From Pseudomonas graminis (GTDB taxonomy: Bacteria > Pseudomonadota > Gammaproteobacteria > Pseudomonadales > Pseudomonadaceae): 64,000 bases of DNA. The notes under the pieces are model-generated. The model had not been told where the DNA came from, did not search any database, and saw only the letters and a list, made by a program, of their open reading frames with translations. The stretch is taken from contig NZ_FOHW01000009.1 in assembly GCF_900111735.1 (NCBI RefSeq), forward strand, positions 98,287 to 162,286. Direction: 5' to 3'. A program made the translations under genes and the position numbers. Position 1 is the first letter of the stretch; each line of letters opens with the position of its first letter. This document shows, in pieces, positions 7,707 through 17,174 of this stretch.

Positions 7707-10136
7707 TCAATCGACGACTGCCGGCGGCTGTTCCTTGCCCGGCCCGTCATTGATTAACACCATGCTCTGCGGTGCAGACAGCGCGATGCCCATTTCACGC
7801 AGGCGCCCGAGCACGGTGAACAACAGGTCGCTGCGCGCACCGCCCACCGAGCGCGGGCTGTTCACGTAACCGCTGGCGCTGATGATCAGACCCGTGTTGG
7901 TCAGGTCTTTGAAGGTCACCGACGGGGCCGGTGTATCGAGTATGGCTTCATGCTCGGTGAAGGCCTGCAACAGCAGCTCGCGGATCTGCAAGACATCCGT
8001 TTCCAGCGGCAGCGTGAGGGAAATCCCCACAACGCCAAGTGCGTTGCCCATGGTCACGTTGCGCACGTTCTGGGTAATGAACTGTGAGTTCGGCACGATC
8101 ACCGTGGAGCGGTCGGACATCTGGATTTCGGTGGCGCGCACGTTGATCCGGCGGATATCGCCCTCGACCCCCGCCAGGCTCACCCAGTCTCCCACCTTGA
8201 CGGGGCGCTCGGTCAGCAGAATCAGGCCCGAGATGAAGTTCTGCACGATCGCTTGCAGACCAAAACCGATCCCCACCGACAGGGCACTCACCACCCAGGT
8301 CAGGTTCGTCAGGCTGATATGCAGGGTGGACATCACCACCGCAATCACCAGCACAAACCCGATGTAGCCGATCAGCGTCACCAGGGAGGCCTGCATGCCG
8401 GCGTCCATGTTGGTTTCCGGCAGCAGGCGTTCGCCGAACCAGTCCTTGAGCACGCGCACGCCAAACAGCCCGGCGACCAGGCAGCCCAGTGCCATGAGGA
8501 TGTCACTCGGGACAATGTTCAGGGCGCCCAGGGATTTGTCGGTGACTTCCATGCGGGTGAAGCTTTCGAGCAACTCACCCGGGCTTGAGCCCGATGGCAG
8601 GAAGGCCAGCAGGACCGCGGCCAGCAGCAGCAGGCTGCGGCCAACGCCCGCCAGAATGGTGCTTGCCTGGGCTTGATGGCGCGGGGACAGGCCGAGTGCC
8701 GAACCCAGCGCCATGCCACCAGGTTGTTTGGGCGACAGAAGGGTTTCGCAGACGTCGCCGAAGAACGCCACCAGCAGGTAGGCAGTCGACGCTACCACGC
8801 TCATCCATAGCAGCTTGACCGCGAGGAAGTACGCGAGGGTCAGGTAGCCGCTCACTAACGCCAGCAGGCTCAGCCCGACCCAGACCGCGACGACAAAGGG
8901 AATCAACCCGGCGAGGCCGCCCGGACGTTCGATTGCACAGCGGCGGCGAGTCCGGCGGTAGCGCACCAGGCCGAAGAAAAACACCAGCGATACAGCCAGC
9001 GCCGTCAGGCCGTTGACCGCTACGGTCAGCGCCAGGCTGCTGGCGATCACGCTGTTAATGCGCTCCTGGGTGCCGATGATCATCAGCGCCAGGGCCAGCA
9101 CCGCCGGGAAGCGGCCCATGGCCGTGGCGATTTCGTCTGGAATATTGGGCAGGCGCCACGACGGATGCGGCAGCATCAACAGCGCCCGCCCCAGGCCGAC
9201 AATGAAGGCGCAGAAAGTGATCAGCGTTTGCAACTGGTCGAGCAGGTTGACCACGTCGTTGCTGAGTACCGCATTGCTGACAATGCCCCAACGCAGCAGG
9301 GAGGTGGCGGCGGTGATGGTGACCACCGTCGACAGTCCGACGGCCAGTGCCAGGGCGCTGCGACGCAGGCGGCCTTCGGGCAACCAGCGGACCATCAGGC
9401 GGATCAGCAGGCTTTCCAGCAGGCGGCGCACCACCACCCAGATCAGCAGCGCGCCAATCACGACGCTGGCAAACAGCAGGCGATTGCCGGGCGCCAGGGC
9501 GCTGGTGAATACGCTGCGGACGTCGTCCAGCAAACCGTTCATGCGCCTCAGGTCGTCATCGGTCGGGCGGATCAGGGACGACCAGAACGCCGAACTGAGG
9601 GGGCTTGCCGTGCGGGTGCTGATCTGTGAGTCGAAAAGGCTGCGGCGGAGGCTGAAGATCTGAGTCGCCAGGTCTCGCGCCGACTGACTCAAGGTATTGG
9701 TCTGCCGCTCGTCGCTGACCAGCGCGTTTTTCTGGGCGGTCAATGCCTTGCGCTGGCTGGTCAGGGTAGGTGCTTCGTCCGGTTGCACCGGGCCAAGGAT
9801 GTTCAGCTGGTCGTTCAGGTGCTCGATGTCGACCGCCTGTTTGGCGATCAGGTCGTCGGCTTGCTTCTGCACCTGCAGCGCGGCCTGGCGCAGGCTGGAG
9901 AGCAAGTCGTCATTGGCGCTCACGGTGACTTTTTGTCGGATCTGGTCGAGCTGCTCGCTCAGGTCATCCAGGCTCGGCGCCTCGGCTTCGGGCGTCGCAT
10001 TAGCCTGACTGGCGGGCTGTTGTGCTGCTGGTGGCGCGACCTGCGCCGCCGCGGCCTGTGCGAAAGCGGGCACGGCGACGCACAGCAACAGCGCGAGCAG
10101 CCCAGCGTAGAAACGGTTCAACGTAGCGTGTTGCAT
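7707..10136 (-). CDS. Mechanosensitive ion channel family protein with DUF3772-like periplasmic domain
   Basis: MscS-family channel of 809 aa. A signal peptide (cleavage after A-F-A) leads into a periplasmic coiled-coil region, residues about 40-170, rich in Gln and Leu. About ten membrane helices follow. The last one carries the MscS pore-like segment G-I-G-F-G-L-Q-A-I-V-Q-N-F-I-S-G, then the beta domain E-R-P-V-K-V-G-D-W-V and V-P-N-S-Q-F. Such large channels open under membrane tension and release solutes during osmotic downshock. The N-terminal domain is of the kind called DUF3772. It is monocistronic and convergent with the MFS gene, with an 83-base gap. Confidence 0.9.
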   Translation of the reverse strand: MQHATLNRFYAGLLALLLCVAVPAFAQAAAAQVAPPAAQQPASQANATPEAEAPSLDDLSEQLDQIRQKVTVSANDDLLSSLRQAALQVQKQADDLIAKQAVDIEHLNDQLNILGPVQPDEAPTLTSQRKALTAQKNALVSDERQTNTLSQSARDLATQIFSLRRSLFDSQISTRTASPLSSAFWSSLIRPTDDDLRRMNGLLDDVRSVFTSALAPGNRLLFASVVIGALLIWVVVRRLLESLLIRLMVRWLPEGRLRRSALALAVGLSTVVTITAATSLLRWGIVSNAVLSNDVVNLLDQLQTLITFCAFIVGLGRALLMLPHPSWRLPNIPDEIATAMGRFPAVLALALMIIGTQERINSVIASSLALTVAVNGLTALAVSLVFFFGLVRYRRTRRRCAIERPGGLAGLIPFVVAVWVGLSLLALVSGYLTLAYFLAVKLLWMSVVASTAYLLVAFFGDVCETLLSPKQPGGMALGSALGLSPRHQAQASTILAGVGRSLLLLAAVLLAFLPSGSSPGELLESFTRMEVTDKSLGALNIVPSDILMALGCLVAGLFGVRVLKDWFGERLLPETNMDAGMQASLVTLIGYIGFVLVIAVVMSTLHISLTNLTWVVSALSVGIGFGLQAIVQNFISGLILLTERPVKVGDWVSLAGVEGDIRRINVRATEIQMSDRSTVIVPNSQFITQNVRNVTMGNALGVVGISLTLPLETDVLQIRELLLQAFTEHEAILDTPAPSVTFKDLTNTGLIISASGYVNSPRSVGGARSDLLFTVLGRLREMGIALSAPQSMVLINDGPGKEQPPAVVD

Positions 10137-10284
10137 TGGGGGTCCTTTGGGGCGTTAACCGGTTTTGCGATCTGATCGTCTGGCGCAGTTGTCGAACGGC
10201 AGGCAGGGGGCTCGACCATTCATGCGCGCGGGGGCGGATCATAGCAAGTATTGGGTCAGGACAACTCTCAAGGGATGTAGCGGG

Positions 10285-10672
10285 TCACTGGATGCACGTG
10301 CTGCATTCAGTGGGACCGGCTTCAGCCGGGAAGGGGCCAGTCTGGGCACCATCGAATGTGCAGTGTGGCGATCGACGCCCAGATTTGCGGCGTAGCGCCT
10401 GACGCCTTCCCGGCTAAAGCCGGTCCCACAATGAGGTTCCAGCGCCAATCTCACTGGATGCATGCGCTGCATTTAGTGGGACCAGCTTCAGCCGGGAAGA
10501 GGCCAGTCTGGGCACCGTCGAATGTGCAGTGTGGCGATCGACGCCCAGATTTGCGGCGTAGCGCCTGACGCCTTCCCGGCTAAAGCCGGTCCCACAATGA
10601 GGTTCCAGCGCCAATCTCACTGGATGTACCCACCAGGTTTAGTGGGACCGGCTTCAGCCGGGAAGAGGCCGG
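10285..10672. repeat. 166-bp tandem REPIN array, about 2.3 copies
   Basis: Copies begin at 10285, 10451 and 10617, exactly 166 bases apart. The third stops within its first palindrome. Each full copy contains two opposed Pseudomonas REP palindromes, gtgggaccggcttcagccgg and its inverse ending ccggtcccac, separated by about 70 unique bases. That arrangement is a REPIN. Copies 1 and 2 differ by only a few bases, so the duplication is recent. It fills most of the gap between the channel gene and the oxidoreductase gene. Confidence 0.92.
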
Positions 10673-10707
10673 AGAGAGTGTCCTCAACCTCCGGGCTGAT
10701 CTCAGAT

Positions 10708-11847
10708 TCAAATATCCGAAACGCTCACCCAGCGCATCTCTTTCGCCGCGATGCGAATCGCGGTGGCGAGCCGCTCGACTTCCATCGCTTCGGCAAAGTC
10801 CGTCCCGTTCGAGCCGTGCCCGCCCAGCGCCTGAATCAGCTCATACACTTCCAGGGTCTTCAGTTCGTTGTACCCCAACTGATGCCCCGGCGCCGAGCAG
10901 AAAGACGCATAGCCAGGCTGCGCAGGCCCTGCCAGGATCCGCTGAAACCCGTCACGACCCGCCGCGCCGGCCCGGTACAGGCGCAGCTCGTTCAAGCGTT
11001 CCTGATCAAACGACAAGGTGCCTTCGGTGCCACCAATCTCAAAGCTGAGATGATTCTTGTAACCGTGCTTGAGCCAACTGCTGCCGAACGTACCCCGCGC
11101 GCCGTTGGCGAAGCGCAGCAGTGCGTAAGTCTGGTCATCGATGCTGATCGGCCGATGCTCCTCACTGCCGAGCGTCGCCGGGCGCTGCGGGTGCACCGTT
11201 TGCGAGTCAGCGCACACCGCGTCGATATCGCCGAGCAGGTACCGCGCCATCGCCAGCAAATGGCTGCCCAGGTCCGCCAGGGCGCCGCCGGCATGGGACT
11301 CCTCGCAGCGCCAGGACCACGGCGACAGCCCATCGCCCATGAAGTCCTCGCTGAACTCTCCCTGAAAGCTGACGATCCGACCCAGCTCGCCGCTTTCGAT
11401 CATCTGCTTGACCAACCCGATGATCGGGTTGTGCTGGTAGTTGTAGCCCACCCTTGTCACCACGCCGGCCTTGCGCGCTGCCGCCTGCATCTCCCGCGCC
11501 TGTCCAAGACTCACCGCCAGTGGCTTCTCGCAATACACCGCCTTGCCCGCCTCAAGGGCGGCCATGGCCATGGGGAAATGCAGCTGGTTCGGCGTGGTGA
11601 TCGCCACCAGACTGACTGCCGGATCGCTGATCAACCGTTGCCAGTCGCCATGGCTGCGCTCGAACCCCCAACTGGCGGCGCACTGTTCCGCGCGCGCAGC
11701 GTCCGCATCGGCCAGCGCGACAAGCGTGAGGTTGAAGGGAAGGTCGAACGTCGTCCGTGCGTTGTGGAACGCCAGGGCATGAGCCCGGCCCATGAAGCCC
11801 GTGCCAATCAGGCCGACGCCCAGTCCTGGAAGAGATTTTCCGCGCAT
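10708..11847 (-). CDS. Gfo/Idh/MocA family NAD(P)-dependent oxidoreductase
   Basis: 379 aa. The N-terminal Rossmann fold has G-L-I-G-T-G-F-M-G-R-A-H. The family hallmark E-K-P-L-A lies near residue 110, and the catalytic-region motif G-A-L-A-D-L-G-S-H lies near residue 195. These enzymes oxidise or dehydrate sugars and cyclitols (for example inositol or glucose derivatives); the substrate cannot be told from the sequence. AAAGGA lies about nine bases before the ATG. The SDR gene ends 126 bases upstream on the same strand, so co-transcription is possible but not shown. Confidence 0.88.
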   Translation of the reverse strand: MRGKSLPGLGVGLIGTGFMGRAHALAFHNARTTFDLPFNLTLVALADADAARAEQCAASWGFERSHGDWQRLISDPAVSLVAITTPNQLHFPMAMAALEAGKAVYCEKPLAVSLGQAREMQAAARKAGVVTRVGYNYQHNPIIGLVKQMIESGELGRIVSFQGEFSEDFMGDGLSPWSWRCEESHAGGALADLGSHLLAMARYLLGDIDAVCADSQTVHPQRPATLGSEEHRPISIDDQTYALLRFANGARGTFGSSWLKHGYKNHLSFEIGGTEGTLSFDQERLNELRLYRAGAAGRDGFQRILAGPAQPGYASFCSAPGHQLGYNELKTLEVYELIQALGGHGSNGTDFAEAMEVERLATAIRIAAKEMRWVSVSDI

Positions 11848-11973
11848 GACAGCGTGTCCTTTAAGACGTGTTGTTGTGCGGAAAATGTAGGCGGTTGGGG
11901 GCGCCTGATGGAATCTTTATTCCATCAGGAACACCTCAGTTTCACCTCAGCGGCGTGGGTTTACCTCCACGAC

Positions 11974-12741
11974 TCAGGACAGGAACCCGCCGTCCACATT
12001 CAAGGCCACGCCGGTCGTGTAGCTGGACGCTTCGCTGGCCAGGTACAGCACCGCCCCCGCCATTTCGCTCGGCGCCGCCACCCGCTTCAGGGGAATCTGC
12101 GCCAGGGCGGTGTTCAGGATCTTCTCGTTGCTTACCAGCGCCGAGGCGAATTTGGTGTCGGTCAGACCGGGGAGCAGGGCGTTGCAGCGGATGCCGAACT
12201 GCGCGCACTCCTTGGCGAAGACCTTGGTCATGTTGATCACCGCCGCTTTGGTCACCGAATAGATGCCCTGATAGACGCCCGGCGAGACGCCATTGATCGA
12301 CGCGACGTTGATGATGCTGCCGCCGCCGTGTTCGCGCATCAGCTTGCCGGCTTCCACCGACATGAAGAAGTAGCCGCGAATGTTGACGTCGACGGTCTTC
12401 TGGAACGCGCCGAGGTCGGTGTCCAGCACGTTGCAGAACTGCGGGTTGGTCGCCGCGTTGTTCACCAGAATGTCCAACCGACCGAACTGCTCGCGGATCT
12501 GCGCGAAGACCGCCGTGATCTGTTCCATTTCACCAATGTGGCAGGCGATGGCGGTGGCTTGGCCGCCCTCGGCGATGATCGCGTCGGCCACCTGCTTGCA
12601 GCCGTCGATCCGGCGGCTCGAGACGATCACATGGGCGCCTTGCTGGGCCAGCAATTTTGCGATCGCCTCGCCGATGCCGCGGCTGGCGCCCGAGACGAAA
12701 GCGATCTTGCCATCGAGGTCGAACAGTTGGGTCTTGGACAT
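11974..12741 (-). CDS. Short-chain dehydrogenase/reductase (SDR)
   Basis: Classical SDR of 255 aa. It has the cofactor motif G-A-S-R-G-I-G near residue 18, N-N-A near residue 93, a catalytic Ser in N-V-A-S-I, and Y-S-V-T-K for the Tyr-Lys pair near residues 155-160. I chose the internal ATG at 12741 rather than the longer frame from 12765 because AAGGA sits seven bases before it. It lies 24 bases behind the phosphotransferase gene and is probably in one transcript with it. That pairing is common for genes acting on acyl-CoA or alcohol intermediates. The substrate is unknown. Confidence 0.9.
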   Translation of the reverse strand: MSKTQLFDLDGKIAFVSGASRGIGEAIAKLLAQQGAHVIVSSRRIDGCKQVADAIIAEGGQATAIACHIGEMEQITAVFAQIREQFGRLDILVNNAATNPQFCNVLDTDLGAFQKTVDVNIRGYFFMSVEAGKLMREHGGGSIINVASINGVSPGVYQGIYSVTKAAVINMTKVFAKECAQFGIRCNALLPGLTDTKFASALVSNEKILNTALAQIPLKRVAAPSEMAGAVLYLASEASSYTTGVALNVDGGFLS

Positions 12742-12765
12742 GTTGTTTTCCTTGTCGTGTCGCAT

Positions 12766-13833
12766 TCAGAGGCTGGAACGCTCAACCACTTGCAGGGCCA
12801 TGCGCTCCAGCAGGGCGTTCATGTGAATGAACTGAGCGAAGCGCTTGTCCTGGGTCTGTCCGTGGAAGAAGCGGTAGTAGATTTGCTGGACGATACCGGC
12901 CAGCCGGAACAGACCGTAGGTGTAATAAAAGTCGAAGTTGTCGATGGGAATGCCCGAGCGCTCGGCGTAGTACGCCACGAACTCTTTGCGGGTGAGCATG
13001 CCCGGTGCATGGCTGGGCTGGCGCCGCATCAGCTGCACAGGCGCCGGGTCGTCCGCCTGAATCCAGTACGCCAGGCTGTTGCCCAGGTCCATCAGCGGAT
13101 CCCCCAGGGTGGTGAGCTCCCAGTCCAGCACGCCGATGATCTGCATCGGGTTGTCCGCGTCGAGGATCACGTTGTCGAAGCGGTAATCGTTGTGCACCAG
13201 GCTTGAGACGGGGTGGTCCGCGGGCTTTTTCTCGTCCAGCCAGCGCGCGACCTTTTCCCAGCTTGGGGCATCGGCGGTGCGCGCTTTCTCGTAACGCTCG
13301 GTCCAGCCGCGAATCTGCCGTTCAACGTAACCCTGGGGCTTGCCCAGATCGCCGAGGCCACAGGCGGTGTAATCCACCTGATGCAGTTCCACCAGCCGAT
13401 CGATAAAGCTCTTGCACAGGGTTTCGGTCTGCGCCGCATTGAGGTTCAGCTCGGCGGGCAATTCCGAACGCAGGATAATGCCCTTGACCCGCTCCATGAC
13501 ATAAAACTCGGCGCCGATCACTTCTTCGTCAGTGCAGTGCAGGTACGCCTTGGGGCAGTAAGGAAAGGCATCGCGCAGCTGATTGAGAATGCGGAATTCG
13601 CGGCCCATGTCGTGAGCGCTTTTCGCCTTGTGACCAAACGGCGGGCGGCGCAGAACGAATTCCTGTTCGGGGTATTTCAGCAGGTAGGTCAGGTTCGACG
13701 CGCCACCGGGAAACTGGCTGATCTGTGCGCTGCCGCTCAGGCCGGGGATATGGGCTTTCAGGTAGGGGTCGATCAACGCAGCGTCGAGTTCTTCGCCGGA
13801 TCGAACCTGGGTGGACTGGTCAGTGAGCACCAT
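12766..13833 (-). CDS. Phosphotransferase family protein (APH / ACAD10-11 kinase-like)
   Basis: 355 aa of the aminoglycoside phosphotransferase fold. It has a nucleotide-loop region Q-F-P-G-G-A-S-N-L-T-Y near residue 45, a catalytic H-N-D-Y-R-F-D-N near residue 210, and the metal-binding V-L-D-W-E-L after it. Proteins of this branch sit beside acyl-CoA dehydrogenases and SDRs and resemble the kinase domain of ACAD10/11, which phosphorylates hydroxyacyl-CoAs. I see no reason to call it an antibiotic resistance enzyme. AGGGA precedes the ATG. The SDR gene follows after 24 bases. Confidence 0.88.
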   Translation of the reverse strand: MVLTDQSTQVRSGEELDAALIDPYLKAHIPGLSGSAQISQFPGGASNLTYLLKYPEQEFVLRRPPFGHKAKSAHDMGREFRILNQLRDAFPYCPKAYLHCTDEEVIGAEFYVMERVKGIILRSELPAELNLNAAQTETLCKSFIDRLVELHQVDYTACGLGDLGKPQGYVERQIRGWTERYEKARTADAPSWEKVARWLDEKKPADHPVSSLVHNDYRFDNVILDADNPMQIIGVLDWELTTLGDPLMDLGNSLAYWIQADDPAPVQLMRRQPSHAPGMLTRKEFVAYYAERSGIPIDNFDFYYTYGLFRLAGIVQQIYYRFFHGQTQDKRFAQFIHMNALLERMALQVVERSSL

Positions 13834-13990
13834 GGGTATCCCTGCAGATTATTTTGGTAGGACAGGATCATTGGCTAATCTAATGCGCCCCGACCGCTAC
13901 GAACAAGGGCTATTGGCGTGGGTGTTACGGGGCAATCAGCATCCCTGATTCACGGCTGCGGCCGCTGCCCTCACATCGCCCGGACGAAAA

Positions 13991-14018
13991 AAAACCGAAG
14001 CCGGGCAGCTTCGGTTTT
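13991..14018 (-). terminator. Rho-independent terminator (bidirectional) after the SCP2 gene
   Basis: Perfect 11-base stem, aaaaccgaagc (13991-14001) with gcttcggtttt (14008-14018), and a 6-base loop. A-runs lie on the left and T-runs on the right, so it works for either strand. It most likely ends the 15.2-14.1 kb leftward operon. Confidence 0.9.
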
Positions 14019-14038
14019 TCGGCATGGGCGCTTTCCTG

Positions 14039-14062
14039 CGTAGGAGCGCGCTTGCCCGCGAT
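14039..14062. repeat. Single REP element of the gtaggagcgcgcttgcccgcg type
   Basis: One copy of the short Pseudomonas REP core between the terminator and the SCP2 gene. The same core is repeated in the 41.9-42.3 kb array. Confidence 0.7.
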
Positions 14063-14133
14063 TGCGGTCCATCAGCGACACAAGCTGCCACCGACAAACC
14101 CCGCAGACCGGGCCAATGCCTGCACGAGCGTCC

Positions 14134-14448
14134 TCAGGAAGGAAACAGCTCGCTCAGTTTCATCGCCAGCATCATGTCGCCTTCGGCGCGCAGTTTGCCG
14201 CCCATGAACGCCTGCATGCCGTCGGTCTCGCCGCTGACGATGCCTTCCAGGGTCTCGCCGTCCATCACCAGCGTGACTTGGGCGTCCGGGTTTTCGCCTT
14301 CCTGCAATTCGCAGGTACTGTCCTTGACGATCAGGGAGAAGTTCTTGGTTTCGTCGATGCGGAAACCGAACACCAGGTCCAGGCCTGCAGCGGCGGCCGG
14401 GTTGAACTTGGCTTTCATGGCTTGGACAGCGTTTTCTACGGAGCTCAT
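14134..14448 (-). CDS. SCP2 sterol-binding domain protein
   Basis: Single-domain SCP2 protein of 104 aa. It begins M-S-S-V-E-N-A-V-Q-A-M and contains the typical F-G-F-R-I-D-E segment. V-T-L-V-M-D-G-E-T follows, then an amphipathic C-terminal region with G-D-M-M-L-A-M-K-L. SCP2 domains form a hydrophobic tunnel for lipids or acyl-CoA; the ligand is unknown here. AAGGA precedes the ATG. It sits 57 bases behind the histidine phosphatase gene on the same strand, so the two probably share a transcript that ends at the 13991-14018 hairpin. Confidence 0.88.
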   Translation of the reverse strand: MSSVENAVQAMKAKFNPAAAAGLDLVFGFRIDETKNFSLIVKDSTCELQEGENPDAQVTLVMDGETLEGIVSGETDGMQAFMGGKLRAEGDMMLAMKLSELFPS

Positions 14449-14505
14449 GGTGTGATCCTTTTATATGAGTGATGACGAGCACTTTGCGGGTGCGATTGGC
14501 CGGGC

Positions 14506-15216
14506 TCAGCGGTAGGTGATGAGCTCCGGCGCCTTCAGCAGTTGCAGGTGCGCGTAACTGTTGAAGGAAGCCAGGGACACCTCGCGCTCACGGAACTTCA
14601 AGTGGTTGAGCGAGGTGTTGACGATGTGCCAGTTGAGTTCGAAGGCCTGGGTGGCCGGCATTTGCGTGATCAGGTGGAGCAGGGCGGTGATAGTGCCGCC
14701 GGAGGTGAACACGGCGATGCGATCGCTTGGCCCGGCGCTGTCGAGTATCCCGCTCAGGCCGGCCTCTACCTGCTCGACGAAGGCCTGCCAGCTCTGCAGC
14801 GCGGCGGCGTCGTGATCGCCCGCCAGCCAGCGACGGATGATCGCGGCAAACAGGCGCTGGAACTCGGCGCGGTTGTTGGCGGCATCACGCATGACCTCGA
14901 AGGCCTGGGGCTCTTCATCCAGCATCGCGGGGAGCAGCGCGCGGATCACGCCTTCTGCATTGAATTCGTTGAAGGCGATGTCGGTTTCCAGTTCGGGTGT
15001 GGCGAGGCCAGCGGCATTGAGCTGGGCGATCACGGTTTCGGCCGTGTGGCGCTGGCGAAACAGTGCGCCGCTGATGCAGCGGTCGAAGGTAAGACCCTGC
15101 TGTGCGAGGTGCGCGCCGAGGATTTCCGACTGACGAAAACCGGTGGGCGACAAGACGTCGTAATCGTCCGCACCAAACGAGGCCTGGCCATGTCGTATGA
15201 GATAGATGCTGCCCAC
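14506..15216 (-). CDS. Histidine phosphatase family (phosphoglycerate mutase-like) protein
   Basis: 236 aa. The catalytic signature L-I-R-H-G-Q-A-S lies near residue 6 and the second-half catalytic G-G-T-I-T near residue 172, the position where the family usually has a second His (here Thr-Ile). A serine/threonine-rich G-A-L-F-R-Q-R-H-T-A-E-T lies near residue 52. The start is GTG at 15216, and the ribosome site is weak (GAAG). Members remove phosphate from small molecules or proteins; the substrate is not predictable. It is divergent from sohB across a 207-base promoter region and is followed by the SCP2 gene. Confidence 0.87.
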   Translation of the reverse strand: MGSIYLIRHGQASFGADDYDVLSPTGFRQSEILGAHLAQQGLTFDRCISGALFRQRHTAETVIAQLNAAGLATPELETDIAFNEFNAEGVIRALLPAMLDEEPQAFEVMRDAANNRAEFQRLFAAIIRRWLAGDHDAAALQSWQAFVEQVEAGLSGILDSAGPSDRIAVFTSGGTITALLHLITQMPATQAFELNWHIVNTSLNHLKFREREVSLASFNSYAHLQLLKAPELITYR

Positions 15217-15423
15217 GACCGCTTCACCCTGGCTCGTTGAAAGTGCTGGGAGGTTATGAGGACGGCCCGCGGTCTGTCAATGAAAAAACATACGCTCGTT
15301 TGAATTGGCCGATCTGTCCCGTGATCACCCGTCTCGTCGCTGGCCCGGCAACCGGCGCGCCGGTATGCTTGGCCCCATTCGCGATCCTCTGCCGAGGGTC
15401 TGCTGTACAGGTAAGGAGTTTCT

Positions 15424-16446
15424 GTGGAGTTCATTTTCGATTACGCCAGCTTCCTGGCAAAAACCGTCACCATCGTGATCGCGATCATTGTGGTGCTGGT
15501 GGTCGTTGGCTCGATGCGCGGTCGTGGGCGCCGCGGCGCAGGCGGTCAGTTGCACGTCACCAAGCTCAATGACTTCTACAAAGGGCTGCGTGATCGCCTC
15601 GAAGGCTCGCTGCTGGACAAGGCCCGGCTCAAGGCGCTGCGCAAATCCCAGGCCAAGGAACTGAAGAAGGACAAGAAGTCCACCGAGGTCAAGCCGCGTG
15701 TCTACGTGCTGGACTTCGACGGCGACATCAAGGCATCGGCCACCGAGAACATGCGCAATGAGATCACCGCGCTGCTGACCCTCGCTACCCCCAAGGATGA
15801 AGTGGTGCTGCGCCTCGAAAGCGGCGGCGGCATGGTGCACAGCTACGGTCTGGCGTCCTCGCAACTGGCGCGGATTCGGCAGGCGGGCATTCCGCTGACC
15901 ATCTGCATCGACAAGGTCGCGGCCAGCGGCGGCTACATGATGGCGTGCATCGGTACCCGGATCATCAGTGCACCGTTCGCAATCCTGGGATCCATCGGCG
16001 TGGTGGCCCAGCTGCCCAACGTCAATCGCCTGCTGAAGAAGCACGACATTGACTTCGAAGTGCTGACCGCCGGCGAGTACAAGCGCACGCTGACGGTGTT
16101 TGGCGAGAACACCGAGAAGGGCCGTGAGAAATTCCAGGAGGATCTGGACATCACCCACGAGCTGTTCAAGAACTTCGTCGCCAGCTACCGACCGCAGCTG
16201 CAGATCGACGAAGTCGCCACCGGCGAGATCTGGCTGGGCATCGCGGCCAAGGACAAGCAACTGGTGGATGAGCTGAAGACCAGCGATGAATACCTGTCGG
16301 AGAAAGCCAAGACCGCCGAGGTGTTCCATCTGCATTACGCCGAACGCAAAAGCCTGCAGCAGCGCGTCGGTATCGCCGCGAGCACGTCGGTAGACCACTT
16401 GGTGACCGGGTGGTGGGGCAAGCTGACGCAGCAGCGGTTTTGGTAG
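15424..16446 (+). CDS. sohB: SohB, inner-membrane S49 family serine protease
   Basis: 340 aa. One N-terminal transmembrane helix (residues about 12-32) is followed by a basic linker and then the S49 (SppA-type) domain. Domain features are R-L-E-S-G-G-G-M-V, the nucleophile region C-I-D-K-V-A-A-S-G-G-Y-M-M-A and S-I-G-V-V, with the catalytic Lys further on in the T-A-G-E-Y-K-R stretch. SohB is a periplasm-facing protease linked to signal peptide or misfolded protein turnover. The GTG start has a near-perfect AAGGAG seven bases before it. Confidence 0.93.
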   Translation: MEFIFDYASFLAKTVTIVIAIIVVLVVVGSMRGRGRRGAGGQLHVTKLNDFYKGLRDRLEGSLLDKARLKALRKSQAKELKKDKKSTEVKPRVYVLDFDGDIKASATENMRNEITALLTLATPKDEVVLRLESGGGMVHSYGLASSQLARIRQAGIPLTICIDKVAASGGYMMACIGTRIISAPFAILGSIGVVAQLPNVNRLLKKHDIDFEVLTAGEYKRTLTVFGENTEKGREKFQEDLDITHELFKNFVASYRPQLQIDEVATGEIWLGIAAKDKQLVDELKTSDEYLSEKAKTAEVFHLHYAERKSLQQRVGIAASTSVDHLVTGWWGKLTQQRFW

Positions 16447-16468
16447 GTGAGCTGATGTGCATGAGTCT

Positions 16469-16601
16469 GTAGGAGCGTGGCTTGTCCCGCGATCGGTTGC
16501 GCAGCAGCCGCAATGGCCGCAGTTTTTTGCAAAACTGACACACCGTTGACCTGATCTACTGCCGCTTCGCGGCAGATCGCGGGACAAGCCACGCTCCTAC
16601 A
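16469..16601. repeat. REPIN with 26-base perfect inverted arms
   Basis: tgtaggagcgtggcttgtcc starts the left arm (16469-16494), and its exact reverse complement ends the right arm (16576-16601). About 80 bases between the arms contain a second, shorter palindrome (gccgcttcgcggc). This is the typical paired REP arrangement mobilised by RAYT transposases; no RAYT gene is visible in the window. Confidence 0.88.
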
Positions 16602-16623
16602 TGAACCGTTCACCCTCTCAATT

Positions 16624-16659
16624 AAAAAGCCCCGGCTTCTCACGAAGCCGGGGCTTTTT
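16624..16659. terminator. Bidirectional intrinsic terminator between sohB and the DUF934/cysI operon
   Basis: Perfect 16-base inverted repeat, aaaaagccccggcttc and gaagccggggcttttt, with a 4-base loop (tcac). It ends sohB (+) and the convergent sulfite reductase operon (-). Confidence 0.93.
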
Positions 16660-16696
16660 GTTCAGCATCTTTTAACATGGAGTCAGCAGCAGCGAC

Positions 16697-17174
16697 TCAA
16701 CGGCGACGAAACAGCGGCAGCGGCTCGTCGGTGGCCGCCTGATAGGTTACCGAGAAGTCTCTCAGACCTTCCAGCGCCTCGTACGGGTCCTTGTCGGCAC
16801 GAATCGCGAACGCATCGAATCCGCAGCGGTGCAGGTAGAACAGCTGATCGCGCAACACGTCGCCAATCGCCCGCAGCTCGCCCTTGTAACCGTAACGGTC
16901 ACGCAGCAGACGCGCGTTGGAGTAGCTGCGGCCGTCGGTGAACGCCGGGAAGTTCAGGGCGATGACCTGGAACTGATCCGCGTCGTCACCGATTTCCTCG
17001 GCTTCTTCGTCGCTGTCCAGCCAGACGCCCAGGCCGCCGTCGCGTGCCTTCAATGCATGGGCATGCTCGCGCCACAGGTTCAGCGGCACGATCAGGTCGT
17101 CGCAGTTGGACAGGCTGTCGAACGTCGTGTCCTTGGGCAGCAGGTGCCAGGTCTCGTCGATGACCGCGTTGTTC

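Noticed and set aside
10522..13206. Long + strand open frame of 894 codons
   Set aside because: It is antisense to the Gfo/Idh, SDR and phosphotransferase genes, which have clear family motifs. High-GC codon structure leaves the opposite frame open.
12766..13833. Aminoglycoside resistance gene
   Set aside because: The fold is APH-like, but the context with an SDR gene and the ACAD10/11-like sequence point to metabolism, not resistance.
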